64,000 nucleotides of DNA from Helcobacillus massiliensis (GTDB lineage Bacteria; Actinomycetota; Actinomycetes; Actinomycetales; Dermabacteraceae), in the NCBI RefSeq assembly GCF_014191425.1, contig NZ_JACHWP010000003.1:123374-187373 (forward strand), written 5' to 3'. A program made the translations under genes and the position numbers. Positions 36,640 to 46,149 of this stretch are shown here, one piece after another; within the stretch, counting starts at the first letter, position 1; each line of letters opens with the position of its first letter. Below the pieces are notes generated by a model. It made no database searches, was not told the origin of the DNA, and saw only the letters and a program-made list of their open reading frames with translations.

Positions 36640-37332
36640 ATGCTCCCCGATTTCACGCCCCGAGCCCTCGTCTTCGACTGCGACGGCCTGCTGCTGGACA
36701 CGGAGTCCCTGTGGAACCGCACCCAGCAGGCCGTCCTCGCCGATTACGGCACCACTCTCACCGACGAGCAGGAGGCCGCCATCATGGGCACCACCCTGCA
36801 CGACACGGCCACGATCATCGCCGGTGCAGCCGGCCGCTCCGTCGAGCAGGTGAAGAGCGACGTGTCCGAGCACTTCACCCGGTCCCTGCACGGCAGCATC
36901 GAGGTGATGCCCGGTGCCCGCGAGCTTCTCGCCTCCCTGCACGGCCGCATCCCGATGGCGGTCGCATCCAACTCGTCCCCGGACGAACTGCAGCTGAAGC
37001 TGGAGGAGGGCGGCCTGATCGGCTTCTTCGACTCCCTGCACTCCGCCGGCAGTGTGGAGCGGCCGAAGCCCGCCCCGGACATGTACCTCGCCGCGGCCCG
37101 CGACCTCGGGGTCGAACCGGAGCACTGCCTCGCGTTCGAGGACTCACCCGTCGGCGGCCGCGCCGCGAAGGCCGCCGGCATGCGCCTGGTCGGCATCCCC
37201 TCCACCGCGCTGCCCGTGGACGTCGCCGACGTGCAGGTGCAGTCGCTGTGCGACCCCAGGCTGATCGAGTACCTCGCCGATAGGCTGGGCGCTGTTCCTT
37301 CCACCGCCGAGGAGACCCCTGATCATGACTGA
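36640..37332 (+). CDS. HAD-superfamily hydrolase, beta-phosphoglucomutase-like
   Basis: 230-residue HAD phosphatase with cap domain. Motif I DCDGLLLDTE (nucleophile and general acid Asp), motif II VASNSS, motif III Lys in ERPKPAPDMY and motif IV FEDSPVGGRAA are complete. Sugar-phosphate substrate unknown. Overlaps the next gene by 8 nt. Confidence 0.9.
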   Translation: MLPDFTPRALVFDCDGLLLDTESLWNRTQQAVLADYGTTLTDEQEAAIMGTTLHDTATIIAGAAGRSVEQVKSDVSEHFTRSLHGSIEVMPGARELLASLHGRIPMAVASNSSPDELQLKLEEGGLIGFFDSLHSAGSVERPKPAPDMYLAAARDLGVEPEHCLAFEDSPVGGRAAKAAGMRLVGIPSTALPVDVADVQVQSLCDPRLIEYLADRLGAVPSTAEETPDHD

Positions 37333-39250
37333 CACCCTCGCCACGCCCGAGCGGCCCGACGCCCCGGAGCTGCGCGGCCGCTCCTGGCTGAACACCGGCG
37401 GCGCCGCCCTCACCCTCGATGACCTCCGCGGCAAGGTCGTGGTGCTGGACTTCTGGACGTTCTGCTGCGTGAACTGCCTGCACGTCCTGGACGAACTGCG
37501 TCCCCTGGAGGAGGAGTTCGGAGACGTCGCCGTGGTGGTCGGCGTGCACTCCCCGAAGTTCGAGTTCGAACGCGACCCGGACGCCCTGGCCGCCAACTGC
37601 GAGCGGTACGACGTCCACCACCCCGTCCTCGACGACCCGGAGCTGCGCACCTGGACCGCGTACGGCGCGAAGGCATGGCCCACCCTGATCGTGCTGGACA
37701 CCCACGGCCGCATCGCCGCGTCCATGTCCGGTGAGGGCCACCGCGAGAACCTCCGCGGCATCATCGAGCGCCTCGCCGCCGAAGGCGAGAGCGACGGCTC
37801 CCTGCGCCGCGGCCCGGCCCCCACCGTCATCGAGGAGCGGGAGCTGCAGCCGCTGCGGTTCCCCTCGAAGGCGGTCCGCCTCAACGACGGCCGCTGGGCC
37901 GTCTCCGATGCCGGCCAGCACCGCGTGGTCATCACCGAAGCGGACGGCTCCACGGTCTCCGAGGTCATCGGCACCGGTCAGCGCGGCTGGGCCGACGGGG
38001 AGGCCGGCGAGGCCCAGTTCGCCGAACCGAACGGCATTGCCGTGCTGCCGCCCGAGGTCGCCGACGAGTGCGGCTACGACCTCGTCGTCGCGGACACCGC
38101 GAACCACCGTCTGCGCGGCATCGCCCTGGGCCATGCCCGCCTGCTGCGCTCCCGCACCGCGTCCGTGGTGCGCTCCCTCGCCGGCACGGGCCGCCAGTGG
38201 ATGCAGGGGGAGCCGCTGGCGTCGTTCTCCGGCAGCCCGCTGGCGTTCAGCCTCTCCACCCCGTGGGACCTGCAGTACGATCCGGTGTCCCGCCAGGTGC
38301 TGATCACCATGGCCGGCATCCACCAGCTGTGGGCGTACACCCCGGCCGTGGTCGACGACAACGGCGAGTTCGGCGACACCGGCGCCATCGGCGTCATCGC
38401 CGGCACCACCCAGGAGGGCTCCGTGGACGGCCCCCTGCACGACTCCTGGTGGGCGCAGCCGTCCGGCATCACCGTGGACGGCTCCGGCTCCCTGTTCGTT
38501 GCGGATTCCGAGACCTCGGCCATCCGCATGGTCGACCATGAGCGCCAGGCCGTCACCACCCTCGCGGGTGCTGGCCTGTTCGACTTCGGATACGTGGACG
38601 GCCCGCTGGAGACGGCGCGCTTCCAGCACCCGCTGGGCATCACTGTCATGACCGATGGCCGCATCGCCGTGGCGGACACGTACAACGGCGCGATCCGGAT
38701 CGTGGATCCGTCGCAGGACTCCGTGGTGACGATCGCGACGGGCCTGAACGAACCGTCGGATGTGCAGAACGCCGACCCGATCGACGGGGTCGCGCAGCTG
38801 ATGGTGGTGGAGTCCGGTGCGCACCGCATCAACTGGATCTCCGCCGCCCCCGCCGCAGAGCAGTACATCGACACGGGCGCGCAGGAGACGCAGCGTCCCG
38901 TCACAGATGTCCCGGCCGACGGGCGCCTGCGCGTGGACGTGCTCTTCACCCCGCCGGAGGGCCACAAACTGGATGACTCCTACGGCCCGGCCACCAAGGT
39001 GTCGATCACGACGACACCGCCGGAGATGCTGCTCAGCGGCGGCGGTGACAGCACGGACCTGTCCCGCACGATCGAACTGGACCCGTCGATCCCGGAGGGT
39101 GTTCTGCATGTGAACGCCCGCGCCGCCAGCTGCGACGCGGACCCGGCGAACGAGTTCCCCGCCTGCCACATGCACCAGCAGGACTGGGGTGTGCCGATCG
39201 CGCTGGCCGACGGGGCCCCTGACCACCTCGACCTCTCACTGCTTGGATGA
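37325..39250 (+). CDS. thioredoxin-like / NHL-repeat protein (NHLRC2-like)
   Basis: 641 residues without a signal peptide. The N-terminal thioredoxin-like domain (residues 20-155) has the redox motif FWTFCCVNCLHV (CVNC). Several NHL-type propeller blades follow (residues 170-500; FAEPNGIAV, WAQPSGITVD, FQHPLGITVM). A C-terminal beta domain follows. The architecture matches NHLRC2-like proteins, whose substrates are unknown. Coupled by 4-nt overlap (ATGA) to the following large membrane protein. Confidence 0.85.
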   Translation: MTDTLATPERPDAPELRGRSWLNTGGAALTLDDLRGKVVVLDFWTFCCVNCLHVLDELRPLEEEFGDVAVVVGVHSPKFEFERDPDALAANCERYDVHHPVLDDPELRTWTAYGAKAWPTLIVLDTHGRIAASMSGEGHRENLRGIIERLAAEGESDGSLRRGPAPTVIEERELQPLRFPSKAVRLNDGRWAVSDAGQHRVVITEADGSTVSEVIGTGQRGWADGEAGEAQFAEPNGIAVLPPEVADECGYDLVVADTANHRLRGIALGHARLLRSRTASVVRSLAGTGRQWMQGEPLASFSGSPLAFSLSTPWDLQYDPVSRQVLITMAGIHQLWAYTPAVVDDNGEFGDTGAIGVIAGTTQEGSVDGPLHDSWWAQPSGITVDGSGSLFVADSETSAIRMVDHERQAVTTLAGAGLFDFGYVDGPLETARFQHPLGITVMTDGRIAVADTYNGAIRIVDPSQDSVVTIATGLNEPSDVQNADPIDGVAQLMVVESGAHRINWISAAPAAEQYIDTGAQETQRPVTDVPADGRLRVDVLFTPPEGHKLDDSYGPATKVSITTTPPEMLLSGGGDSTDLSRTIELDPSIPEGVLHVNARAASCDADPANEFPACHMHQQDWGVPIALADGAPDHLDLSLLG

Positions 39251-41466
39251 TGCCCGACTTCTCGCTCGGAACTGATGTCCTCTGGTCCCTGATCGCGCTG
39301 GCCGTGGTGTCGGCGGCGCTGATCGTGGTGCCGCTGGTGCTGGAGCGCCGCGGCGCGGCCCGTCCCGATTCCACGCTGCGGCTGGCGCTCGCGGACCTGC
39401 TGAACGCAGCCGCTCGTCCCGCGCTCATCGGTGGCGTCATCATCGCGGTGCTGCTGCTGGTGGTGCCCGGCGGGATGGACGTGCGGTTCATCCGCGCGGG
39501 TGCTCTGCTCGTCGGCATCCTGGTGGGTGTGCTCACCACCTGGCGGATGATCACCCCGCTGGCGTCGGCGGTCCCGCCCGTGGACGCCGCCGATGCACCT
39601 GAACCCGGCTCCGGCGAGCCGGGCACCGCGGCCGCGGAGACGGCAGCGCCGGACACGTCAGCACTGGGTGCTGCCGGTCTGCTCACCGCGATCGCCGTGT
39701 TCCTGCTGCAGGCGAGCGCGGGCATCCCGCTGATCACCGCGGCGGGCGGCCTCGCCCTGTTCCTCGCCGCCCTGCAGGCGGTGCGGTCGGTAACGGGCGT
39801 CGGAGCGATCAGCGCCCACCTGCTGGTGGGGGTCCTGGAGCGCGAAGAAAAGGTCGCGCCCGGCGCCTCCGCGGAGCGGGCCGACGCCGCACTCGACCGC
39901 GCGTCCGGCACCCTCCTGCGGGCCGTCCTCGCGCTGCTGCTGCCGGGTGCTGTGATCACTGCCGGCGGCCCCCTCATCGGTGTGCACGCCGTCATCCTCG
40001 GCCTCATCGGTGTGATCGCGATCCAGGTGGCGGCTGTCCTGCCGCACCTGCTGGGCCGCCTGTTCCCGCAGTCGGCGGTTCTGCGCACCGCGATCGGTGC
40101 CGGGATCCCGCTGGCCGGCCTCATCGCCGGACTGGTGCTGTGGCTGCCGAGCCGGTACTCCCAGCTGCGGATGGCGCAGGCCGGGCACGGCTTCTACGAC
40201 GATCCGCTGCTGCTGTCGATGTTCGTCTCCCCGAACCCCGACGGGTCCCCGCCCGCCCCGCTGAACCGGGATGTGCTGGAGCCGCAGATGGAGGAGATGG
40301 CGCGGAACTTCCACCAGTTCCAGGAGGGCCTCGATGATTCCCCGGCGGTGCAGCGCGTCGCCGACGAGATCGTGCTGCACGGGCAGAACCCGTCGGCCCT
40401 CATCGGCATCGCCCTCGGCATCGGCGCGCTCTCCGCTCTCGCCATCGCCGTCCTCAGCCACCGCATCACCGCGGGAGAGCTGGTGCAGCGGCAGGCCCGC
40501 ACCGGCCGCACCGGCCACATCGGCGCGCAGCTCGCAGGGTTCGGCACCACCGCCCTCGTCGTCACGGTGAGCGGCGCGGTCCTCGCCGCCGCCGGCACCG
40601 GTCTGCTGGTGCTCACCACCGGCAACCGGGAGTTCGCGCTCATGCTCACCCTCGCCGCGGCGCTCGCCGCCGCTGTGGTGCTGTCCGCTCTCGGCGAGGC
40701 GCGCTCACGGGTGCTGACGGGGGCCGTCCTCGGTGGTGCGCTGATCGGTCTGCTGGTGCCGATCTCGAACGTTCTGGGCGGCACGAAGCGCCTGCCGGTG
40801 CTGTGGGAGGACCGCGCCCTGCGCAGCGACGCCCTCTCCTCACCGACGATCCTCGCCGGTGGCCTCCTGGGCCTGGTCAGCGCCGCGATCCTCGCCGGGC
40901 TGCTCGCGGAGGCGCTGCGCCGCACCACCGCGGACTCCGTTCTCGATGCCCGCGACGCCGCTGACTCGGGCGCTGACGCGCCGCTGGAGTCCCGCGCGGT
41001 CCGCGGCCGCACGCTCGCGCTCGTGCCGGTGCTGCTCGCTCCCGCGGGCATCAGCGTGGCGGCGTTCGGCATCGGCGGCGCCGCCCTGCAGTCCTACGTC
41101 GCGGTCCTCGCGGCCGCGGCCGCGACCCTCACCGTGGTGGCGGCGGTGCGGGAGCGCACCGCGGTGGCGGCGCTCGCCGAGTACCACGCGGACCGCTTCG
41201 GCGGCCGCGGCTCCTGGGGCCATTCCGCTGTCACCGTGGATGCAGCATCCGCCCGCGTCACGGCGCTGATCGCGCAGGCGACCGCTGCGGGCGTCGCCGC
41301 GGCGGCGATCCTCGCCGCGGTGCTGGCGCCGTTCGTCGCCCAGGTGGGGTCCGATGGGTCCAGCCCGATCCTGCGCCTGCTGATCGCGGTGTGCGGCGTG
41401 CTGGTGATCGTCGGCATGTGGGCGCAGGTGCGCGGCGTGAAGGAACCGGACCTGCGGGACGACTGA
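39247..41466 (+). CDS. large multi-pass membrane protein, possibly a degenerate H+-pyrophosphatase relative
   Basis: 739 residues with about 15-16 hydrophobic helices, length and topology close to membrane H+-PPases (HppA). Three stretches align by eye with HppA landmarks: VQRVADEIVLHGQNPSALIG with the HppA EIAE..TG..TNII helix, SPTILAGGLLGLVSAAILAG with NPKVLVGLLIG, and GHSAVTVDAASARVTALIAQ with the [21 protein letters not shown] region. All acidic and Lys residues of the PPi site (DVGADLVGKVE, GDNVGD, GDTVGDP) are absent, so enzymatic activity is not expected. The relation is inference; if wrong, it is an unclassified membrane protein. Confidence 0.6.
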   Translation: MMPDFSLGTDVLWSLIALAVVSAALIVVPLVLERRGAARPDSTLRLALADLLNAAARPALIGGVIIAVLLLVVPGGMDVRFIRAGALLVGILVGVLTTWRMITPLASAVPPVDAADAPEPGSGEPGTAAAETAAPDTSALGAAGLLTAIAVFLLQASAGIPLITAAGGLALFLAALQAVRSVTGVGAISAHLLVGVLEREEKVAPGASAERADAALDRASGTLLRAVLALLLPGAVITAGGPLIGVHAVILGLIGVIAIQVAAVLPHLLGRLFPQSAVLRTAIGAGIPLAGLIAGLVLWLPSRYSQLRMAQAGHGFYDDPLLLSMFVSPNPDGSPPAPLNRDVLEPQMEEMARNFHQFQEGLDDSPAVQRVADEIVLHGQNPSALIGIALGIGALSALAIAVLSHRITAGELVQRQARTGRTGHIGAQLAGFGTTALVVTVSGAVLAAAGTGLLVLTTGNREFALMLTLAAALAAAVVLSALGEARSRVLTGAVLGGALIGLLVPISNVLGGTKRLPVLWEDRALRSDALSSPTILAGGLLGLVSAAILAGLLAEALRRTTADSVLDARDAADSGADAPLESRAVRGRTLALVPVLLAPAGISVAAFGIGGAALQSYVAVLAAAAATLTVVAAVRERTAVAALAEYHADRFGGRGSWGHSAVTVDAASARVTALIAQATAAGVAAAAILAAVLAPFVAQVGSDGSSPILRLLIAVCGVLVIVGMWAQVRGVKEPDLRDD

Positions 41467-41480
41467 CCCCGTCGGCCCGC

Positions 41481-41502
41481 CCCGCCGCTGAGGCCCGGCG
41501 GG
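41481..41502. terminator. bidirectional hairpin between convergent genes
   Basis: CCCGCCG (41481-41487) / CGGCGGG (41496-41502) with an 8-nt loop, between the membrane protein stop (41466) and the uvrA-like stop (41537). Confidence 0.55.
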
Positions 41503-41536
41503 ATGCACGGGAGCGCCCCGGCTGGAACGGCGCGAG

Positions 41537-43969
41537 TCAGAGGCAGTCGCCGGTCGCAGTTCCCGAGGCCGCCACGACAGCGGGAGTGCCCTCGGCGACG
41601 ATCCTGCCCGCGTCGAGGTCGATCACGTGGTCGCAGCCGGCGACCACCCGCATGTCGTGCTCCACCACGATCACGGTGGCGCCCGCGTCGACCAGGCGGT
41701 TCAGCTCCGCCACCAGCAGGTCCACATCCGCCGGGTGCAGGCCCGTGGTCGGCTCATCCATCAGGTAGACGGTGCGGCCGCGCGCCGTGCGCTGCAGCTC
41801 CGTGGCCAGTTTGATCCTCTGCGCCTCGCCGCCGGACAGCTCCGTGGCGCTCTGCCCGAGCCGCAGGTACCCCAGCCCGATCGCCTGCAGGGCCCGCAGC
41901 GCCCGCGCCACCCGCTGGTCCTCGGCGAACACCTCCACTGCGTCATCCACGGTGAGGGCGAGGACATCGGCGATGGTGAGGCCGTTCCACTGCACGTCAA
42001 GGGTGTCGGGGGCGTAGCGCTGCCCGTGGCAGGTGGGGCAGGTGGTGAAGCTGCCCGGCAGGAAGATCAGCTCCACTTCGATCTGGCCGACTCCGGAGCA
42101 GTCGGGGCAGCGGCCCTCGGGGGAGTTGTAGGAGAAGCGGCCCACGCCCCAGCCGCGTCGCTTCGCCTCCTCGGTTCCGGCGAACAGCTGCCGCACCCGG
42201 TCGAACAGGCCGGTGTAGGTGGCGAGGCAGGACCGTGGCGTGCGGCCGATCGGCTTCTGCGTGATGTGCACGAGCCGGTTCACCCGGTCCGCGCCGGTGA
42301 CGCCGCCGAGCACCGGGGCGGAGTCGTCGGTGTCGGGGCCGACGGGGTCCGCGGCATCAGCGGGGTCGTCGTCGTTGACGGTGGTGCGGACGTTTTCGCT
42401 GAGGGCCCGCCCGATCACCTCCGTCAGCAGGGTGGTCTTGCCGGCGCCGGAGCGGCCGGTGATCGCCGTCAGCGTGCCCAAGGGGACGCGGACGGTCACG
42501 TTCTGGAGGGTGCGGGCACTCGCGCCGGTGATGACGAGTTCGCCCGCCGCGGCCCGGGCGTCGCCGGGTCCGGTCGGCTGGGGCTTCTCGGCCCCGAGGT
42601 AACGCGCGGTCTGGGATGCGCCGACGGACTCCAGCTCATCCGTCGGGCCGGAGAACAGGACCTCGCCGCCGCCTTCACCGGCGCAGGGCCCCACATCGAC
42701 GATCCAGTCCGCCTGCGCAACGAGGGACATGTCGTGCTCCACGATGAGCACGGAGTTCCCCTGCTCGATGAAGTCGGTGAACAGGTCCTGCAGGATCCCC
42801 TTCTCACTGGGGTGCAGGCCTGCTGACGGCTCATCCAGCACGTAGGCGACGCCGAACAGGCCGGAGCGCAGCAGGGCGGCCAGGCGCAGGCGCTGCAGCT
42901 CGCCGGTGGAGAGAGTGCGGGCCTGCCGGTCCATGCTGAGGTGTCCGAGGCCGAGGCCGGTGACGGCGTCCAGCACCGGCAGGACGGTGGGCAGCAGGAT
43001 CCGCTCCGCCTCCTCCTGCGGGGTGGTGGGGTCACCGGCGCGCTCGGCGCGGTCCGTGAGGAGGGCGCGCAGGTCCTCCAGCGGCATAGCGGTCATGCCG
43101 ACGATGGAGCGGTTGAGGTACCGGAAGCGGAGCGCTTCGGGGGTGAGGCGGTGGCCGCGGCAGTCGGGGCAGGTGCTGCGGTTCATGTGCTTGAGGGCGC
43201 GGGCGCGGGTGTGCTCGGACTTCGAGTTCGCGGCGGACTTCTTCAGGTGGTCGGCGGCGCTCATCCACTGGCCCTGGTAGGTGCGCTGCGTCTGCGAGGG
43301 GGAGCGCTCCGGGGTCACCGTCACCACGGGGGTCTCATCGGTGAACAGGACCCAGTCGCGGGTGTCCTGCGGGAGGTCCTGCCAGGGGGCGTGGACGTCC
43401 ACGCCGAGGACGGCGAGGATGTCGCGGAAGTTCTTGCCCTGCCAGGCGCCGGGCCAGGATGCGATCGCGCCGTCCATGATGGACAGGGTCGGGTCCGGGA
43501 CCATGGAGGACTCCGTGGGCTCCATGAGGTAGCCGGCGCCGTGGCAGCGGGGGCACTGCCCCTCGGCGGTGTTGGGGGAGAAGGAGTCGGAGTAGAGCTG
43601 GAGCCCGTCCGGATGGGTGCCCACGCGGGAGAACAGCAGCCGGATCGAGTTCGAGAGGTTCGTCAGGGTGCCGACTGTGGAGCGGGCGCCCCCGGCGGCG
43701 GTGCGCTGCTCGAGGGCGACCGTGGGTGGGATGCCGTCGATGTGCTCCACCTGCGGGTCCACCGCTGAGCCGATGAGGCGGCGCGCGAACGGCGCCACGG
43801 ACTCCAGGTAGCGGCGCTGCGATTCGCCGTGGACCGTGCCGAACGCGAGCGAGGACTTGCCGGAGCCGGAGACCCCGGTGAACGCCACGACCTTCCCGCG
43901 GGGGAAGTCGACGTTCACGTGGCGGAGATTGTGCAGGTGGGCGTCGCGGACGCGGACGAGATCGGACAT
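41537..43969 (-). CDS. uvrA: UvrA-like excinuclease ABC-type ATPase (short paralogue)
   Basis: 810-residue UvrA-family protein with two ABC ATPase modules. First Walker A GVSGSGKSSLAFGT, second GRSGAGKTTLLTEV; zinc Cys pairs CPRCHGAG, CPDCRGH, CPDCSGVG and CPTCHGQ; signatures LSTGELQRLRLA and LSGGEAQRIKLA. Canonical UvrA is about 950 residues, so this is the shorter paralogue class often tied to drug or DNA-damage tolerance. The linker at residues 535-560 is Asp-rich. A leaderless promoter precedes the ATG. Confidence 0.9.
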   Translation of the reverse strand: MSDLVRVRDAHLHNLRHVNVDFPRGKVVAFTGVSGSGKSSLAFGTVHGESQRRYLESVAPFARRLIGSAVDPQVEHIDGIPPTVALEQRTAAGGARSTVGTLTNLSNSIRLLFSRVGTHPDGLQLYSDSFSPNTAEGQCPRCHGAGYLMEPTESSMVPDPTLSIMDGAIASWPGAWQGKNFRDILAVLGVDVHAPWQDLPQDTRDWVLFTDETPVVTVTPERSPSQTQRTYQGQWMSAADHLKKSAANSKSEHTRARALKHMNRSTCPDCRGHRLTPEALRFRYLNRSIVGMTAMPLEDLRALLTDRAERAGDPTTPQEEAERILLPTVLPVLDAVTGLGLGHLSMDRQARTLSTGELQRLRLAALLRSGLFGVAYVLDEPSAGLHPSEKGILQDLFTDFIEQGNSVLIVEHDMSLVAQADWIVDVGPCAGEGGGEVLFSGPTDELESVGASQTARYLGAEKPQPTGPGDARAAAGELVITGASARTLQNVTVRVPLGTLTAITGRSGAGKTTLLTEVIGRALSENVRTTVNDDDPADAADPVGPDTDDSAPVLGGVTGADRVNRLVHITQKPIGRTPRSCLATYTGLFDRVRQLFAGTEEAKRRGWGVGRFSYNSPEGRCPDCSGVGQIEVELIFLPGSFTTCPTCHGQRYAPDTLDVQWNGLTIADVLALTVDDAVEVFAEDQRVARALRALQAIGLGYLRLGQSATELSGGEAQRIKLATELQRTARGRTVYLMDEPTTGLHPADVDLLVAELNRLVDAGATVIVVEHDMRVVAGCDHVIDLDAGRIVAEGTPAVVAASGTATGDCL

Positions 43970-43975
43970 GAGGCC

Positions 43976-43981
43976 ACGGTA
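43976..43981 (-). promoter_or_regulatory. leaderless -10 box (TACCGT) for uvrA-like gene
   Basis: On the minus strand TACCGT is followed by GGCCTC and ATG 43969. The gap to 44064 holds TACGCT (44038-44043), a candidate -10 for the divergent nuclease gene. Confidence 0.5.
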
Positions 43982-44064
43982 GCAACGGTCCGTGAGACCA
44001 CTGCGGCGCGGCAGTCCGATCCGCGCCGCACAGCGCAGTACGCTGGTTCCTCACTGCTGCTTCA

Positions 44065-45345
44065 ATGATCGGACGGTTCGTGTCTCTTCCCCCTGAAACC
44101 CGCCGCCTCATCGGCTGCGGCACCGGCTGCTGCACTGCGCTGATGGTCCTCCTCATCGGCTTGCTGGTGGCGATCGGCGTGATCGCCGGCGACACCACCG
44201 CGAGCCCTGAGCAGACCCGCCCCGGCATAGAACTGAGCGAAGCCCCCACCGGCGAGCCCAGCACGGCGACGCCTGCGTCCGCGCCCCCGTCGGCCTCCCC
44301 GACGCCGTCGGCCACCGCGACCGCGCAGCCGACCACTCCCGCCGCCTCGAGCGCGGCCCCAACCCCGGCGGCGAAGCCGTCCACCGCGCAGACCCCGTCG
44401 GCCGCCCCCGCTCAGAAGGGCTCCCCCGCCCCGGCTGACGGGACCGCGCTCGCGACCCTGCGCACCCTCGAGGTGAAGGGCCGCGCACCCGAAACCGGGT
44501 ATGACCGGGACGACTATCAGTGGCGCCAGGACACCGACCACAACGGCTGCGACACCCGCAACGACGTGCTGCGTCGCGACCTCCAGGCCGTGATCCTCAA
44601 ACGCGGCACCAGGGGCTGCGTGGTAGCGGCCGGGCAGTTCACCGACCTGTACTCCGGGAAGGTCATCACCTTCGACGAACCCTCCGACGCGGACATCGAC
44701 CACATCGTGGCCCTGCAGAACGCGCACGTCACCGGTGCGTTCCGCTTCGGTAGTGCGAAGCGTGTGGAGCTCGCGAACGACCCCCTCAACCTGATCGCGG
44801 TGGATGCATCCCTCAACCGGCAGAAGGGCTCTGCTGACGCCGCGACCTGGCTGCCGCCGAACACGGCGTTCCGCTGCGAATACGTGGCGCGGCAGATCTC
44901 CGTGAAGAAGAAGTACGGTCTGTGGGTGACCCCGCCGGAGCGCGACGCGATGGAGCGCATCCTCACCTCCTGCCCCGACCAGAAGACCTACTCCAGCGCG
45001 TCCCTGGCGTGGCCGGGCCGCGGTGAGGGGGACGTGATCGGCGAAGGGGAGCGCCCGAAGCCTGTCAGCGGCAGCGATTCGACGACCAGCGAACCGAAGA
45101 AGAAGCAGCCCGCTTCGTCGCCGAAGCCGGCCGCTCCGAAGAAGGAGCAGAAGCAGGGCGTCGTCGGCGACTCCCAGAAGAAGCCCGCCTCCGGGCGGGA
45201 GCCGAGCGGCGGCTCGGTGCGGTTCAAGAACTGCCGGGAGGCATGGGATGCGGGCGCCGCGCCCCTGCGCCGCGGCGACCCCGGTTACGAGTCGAAGCAT
45301 GATGGCGACGGCGACGGCGTCGCCTGCGAGAAGCGCCCGCGCTGA
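44065..45345 (+). CDS. membrane-anchored/secreted HNH nuclease with Excalibur domain
   Basis: 426 residues. An N-terminal hydrophobic segment (residues 18-40) acts as signal or anchor. A Pro/Ala/Thr-rich stalk (45-130) leads to a GmrSD-type HNH (DUF1524) domain with DIDHIVALQNAHVTGA and the downstream NDPLNLIAVDASLNRQKG. A Lys/Pro-rich linker and a C-terminal Excalibur Ca-binding motif (FKNCREAWDAGAAPL, DGDGDGVACEK) follow. The layout indicates an extracellular, probably DNA-degrading enzyme. No Shine-Dalgarno is visible. Stands alone. Confidence 0.85.
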   Translation: MIGRFVSLPPETRRLIGCGTGCCTALMVLLIGLLVAIGVIAGDTTASPEQTRPGIELSEAPTGEPSTATPASAPPSASPTPSATATAQPTTPAASSAAPTPAAKPSTAQTPSAAPAQKGSPAPADGTALATLRTLEVKGRAPETGYDRDDYQWRQDTDHNGCDTRNDVLRRDLQAVILKRGTRGCVVAAGQFTDLYSGKVITFDEPSDADIDHIVALQNAHVTGAFRFGSAKRVELANDPLNLIAVDASLNRQKGSADAATWLPPNTAFRCEYVARQISVKKKYGLWVTPPERDAMERILTSCPDQKTYSSASLAWPGRGEGDVIGEGERPKPVSGSDSTTSEPKKKQPASSPKPAAPKKEQKQGVVGDSQKKPASGREPSGGSVRFKNCREAWDAGAAPLRRGDPGYESKHDGDGDGVACEKRPR

Positions 45346-45362
45346 CACCCGCGGCAACGAGT

Positions 45363-45398
45363 GAACCCCAGGCCAGCCGGGGCTGGAACCTGGGGTTC
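45363..45398 (-). terminator. terminator of tRNA-Gly
   Basis: Arms GAACCCCAGG (45363-45372) and CCTGGGGTTC (45389-45398), with an inner CCAGCC/GGCTGG pairing. It abuts the 3' end of the tRNA on the minus strand and may also end the nuclease transcript from the other side. Confidence 0.7.
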
Positions 45399-45400
45399 CG

Positions 45401-45474
45401 TGGAGCGGGTGACGGGAATCGAACCCGCGCTGTCAGCTTGGGAAGCTGAAGTTCTACCATTGAACTACACCCGC
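45401..45474 (-). tRNA. tRNA-Gly (anticodon CCC)
   Basis: Cloverleaf on the minus strand: acceptor GCGGGTG/CACCCGC, D-arm AGTTCAATGGTAGAACT, anticodon loop TTCCCAA with anticodon CCC, and T-arm GCGGGTTCGATTCCCGT. The 3' TCCA is encoded, so the CCA end is in the gene (74 nt with CCA). Confidence 0.95.
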
Positions 45475-45546
45475 GTACCCCGTCAGCTTAGCCCCGGCAC
45501 GCCCCGTCGGCCAAAACGAGGGGGCCGCAATCACGGCCGGGCCGGG

Positions 45547-45552
45547 TAGTCT
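45547..45552 (+). promoter_or_regulatory. leaderless -10 box (TAGTCT) for dcd
   Basis: TAGTCT, 6-nt GGGGGC spacer and the GTG at 45559. Confidence 0.6.
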
Positions 45553-45558
45553 GGGGGC

Positions 45559-46149
45559 GTGTTGCTTTCGGATCGCGATATTCGCAGTGAGATCGAGCAG
45601 GGCCGCATCCGCCTGACCCCGTTCGATGACCAGTTCATCCAGCCGGCGTCCGTCGATGTGCGCATCGACCGGTTCTTCCGGCTGTTCGACAACCACAAGT
45701 ACGCCATGATCGACCCTGCCGAGCAGCAGGACGAGATGACGCGCCTCGTGGAGGTGGACCCGGACCAGCCGTACATGCTGCATCCCGGGGAGTTCGTCCT
45801 CGCCTCGACCTACGAGACCGTGGAACTGCCCGACAACATCGCTGCCCGTCTCGAAGGCAAATCCAGCCTCGGCCGCCTCGGCCTGCTCACCCACTCCACC
45901 GCCGGGTTCATCGACCCCGGGTTCGACGGCCACATCACCCTCGAACTGTCCAATATGGCGACCCTGCCGGTGGCGCTGTGGCCCGGAATGAAGATCGGGC
46001 AGCTGTGCTTCTTCCGGCTGTCCTCCGCCGCTGACAAGCCGTACGGCAGCGCCGGCAACCTCAACCGCTACAAGGGGCAGCGCGGACCGACCGCGTCCCG
46101 CTCCTACCTGAACTTCCACCGCACCCACATCCCCAAGGAGACCGCATGA
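45559..46149 (+). CDS. dcd: dCTP deaminase
   Basis: Deaminates dCTP on the route to dUMP/dTMP; actinobacterial enzymes may be bifunctional deaminase-diphosphatases. 196 residues with [17 protein letters not shown], the catalytic [20 protein letters not shown] region and KYKGQ-type [13 protein letters not shown] nucleotide loop. The GTG at 45559 is supported by the promoter spacing. It overlaps the next gene by 4 nt. Confidence 0.95.
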   Translation: MLLSDRDIRSEIEQGRIRLTPFDDQFIQPASVDVRIDRFFRLFDNHKYAMIDPAEQQDEMTRLVEVDPDQPYMLHPGEFVLASTYETVELPDNIAARLEGKSSLGRLGLLTHSTAGFIDPGFDGHITLELSNMATLPVALWPGMKIGQLCFFRLSSAADKPYGSAGNLNRYKGQRGPTASRSYLNFHRTHIPKETA

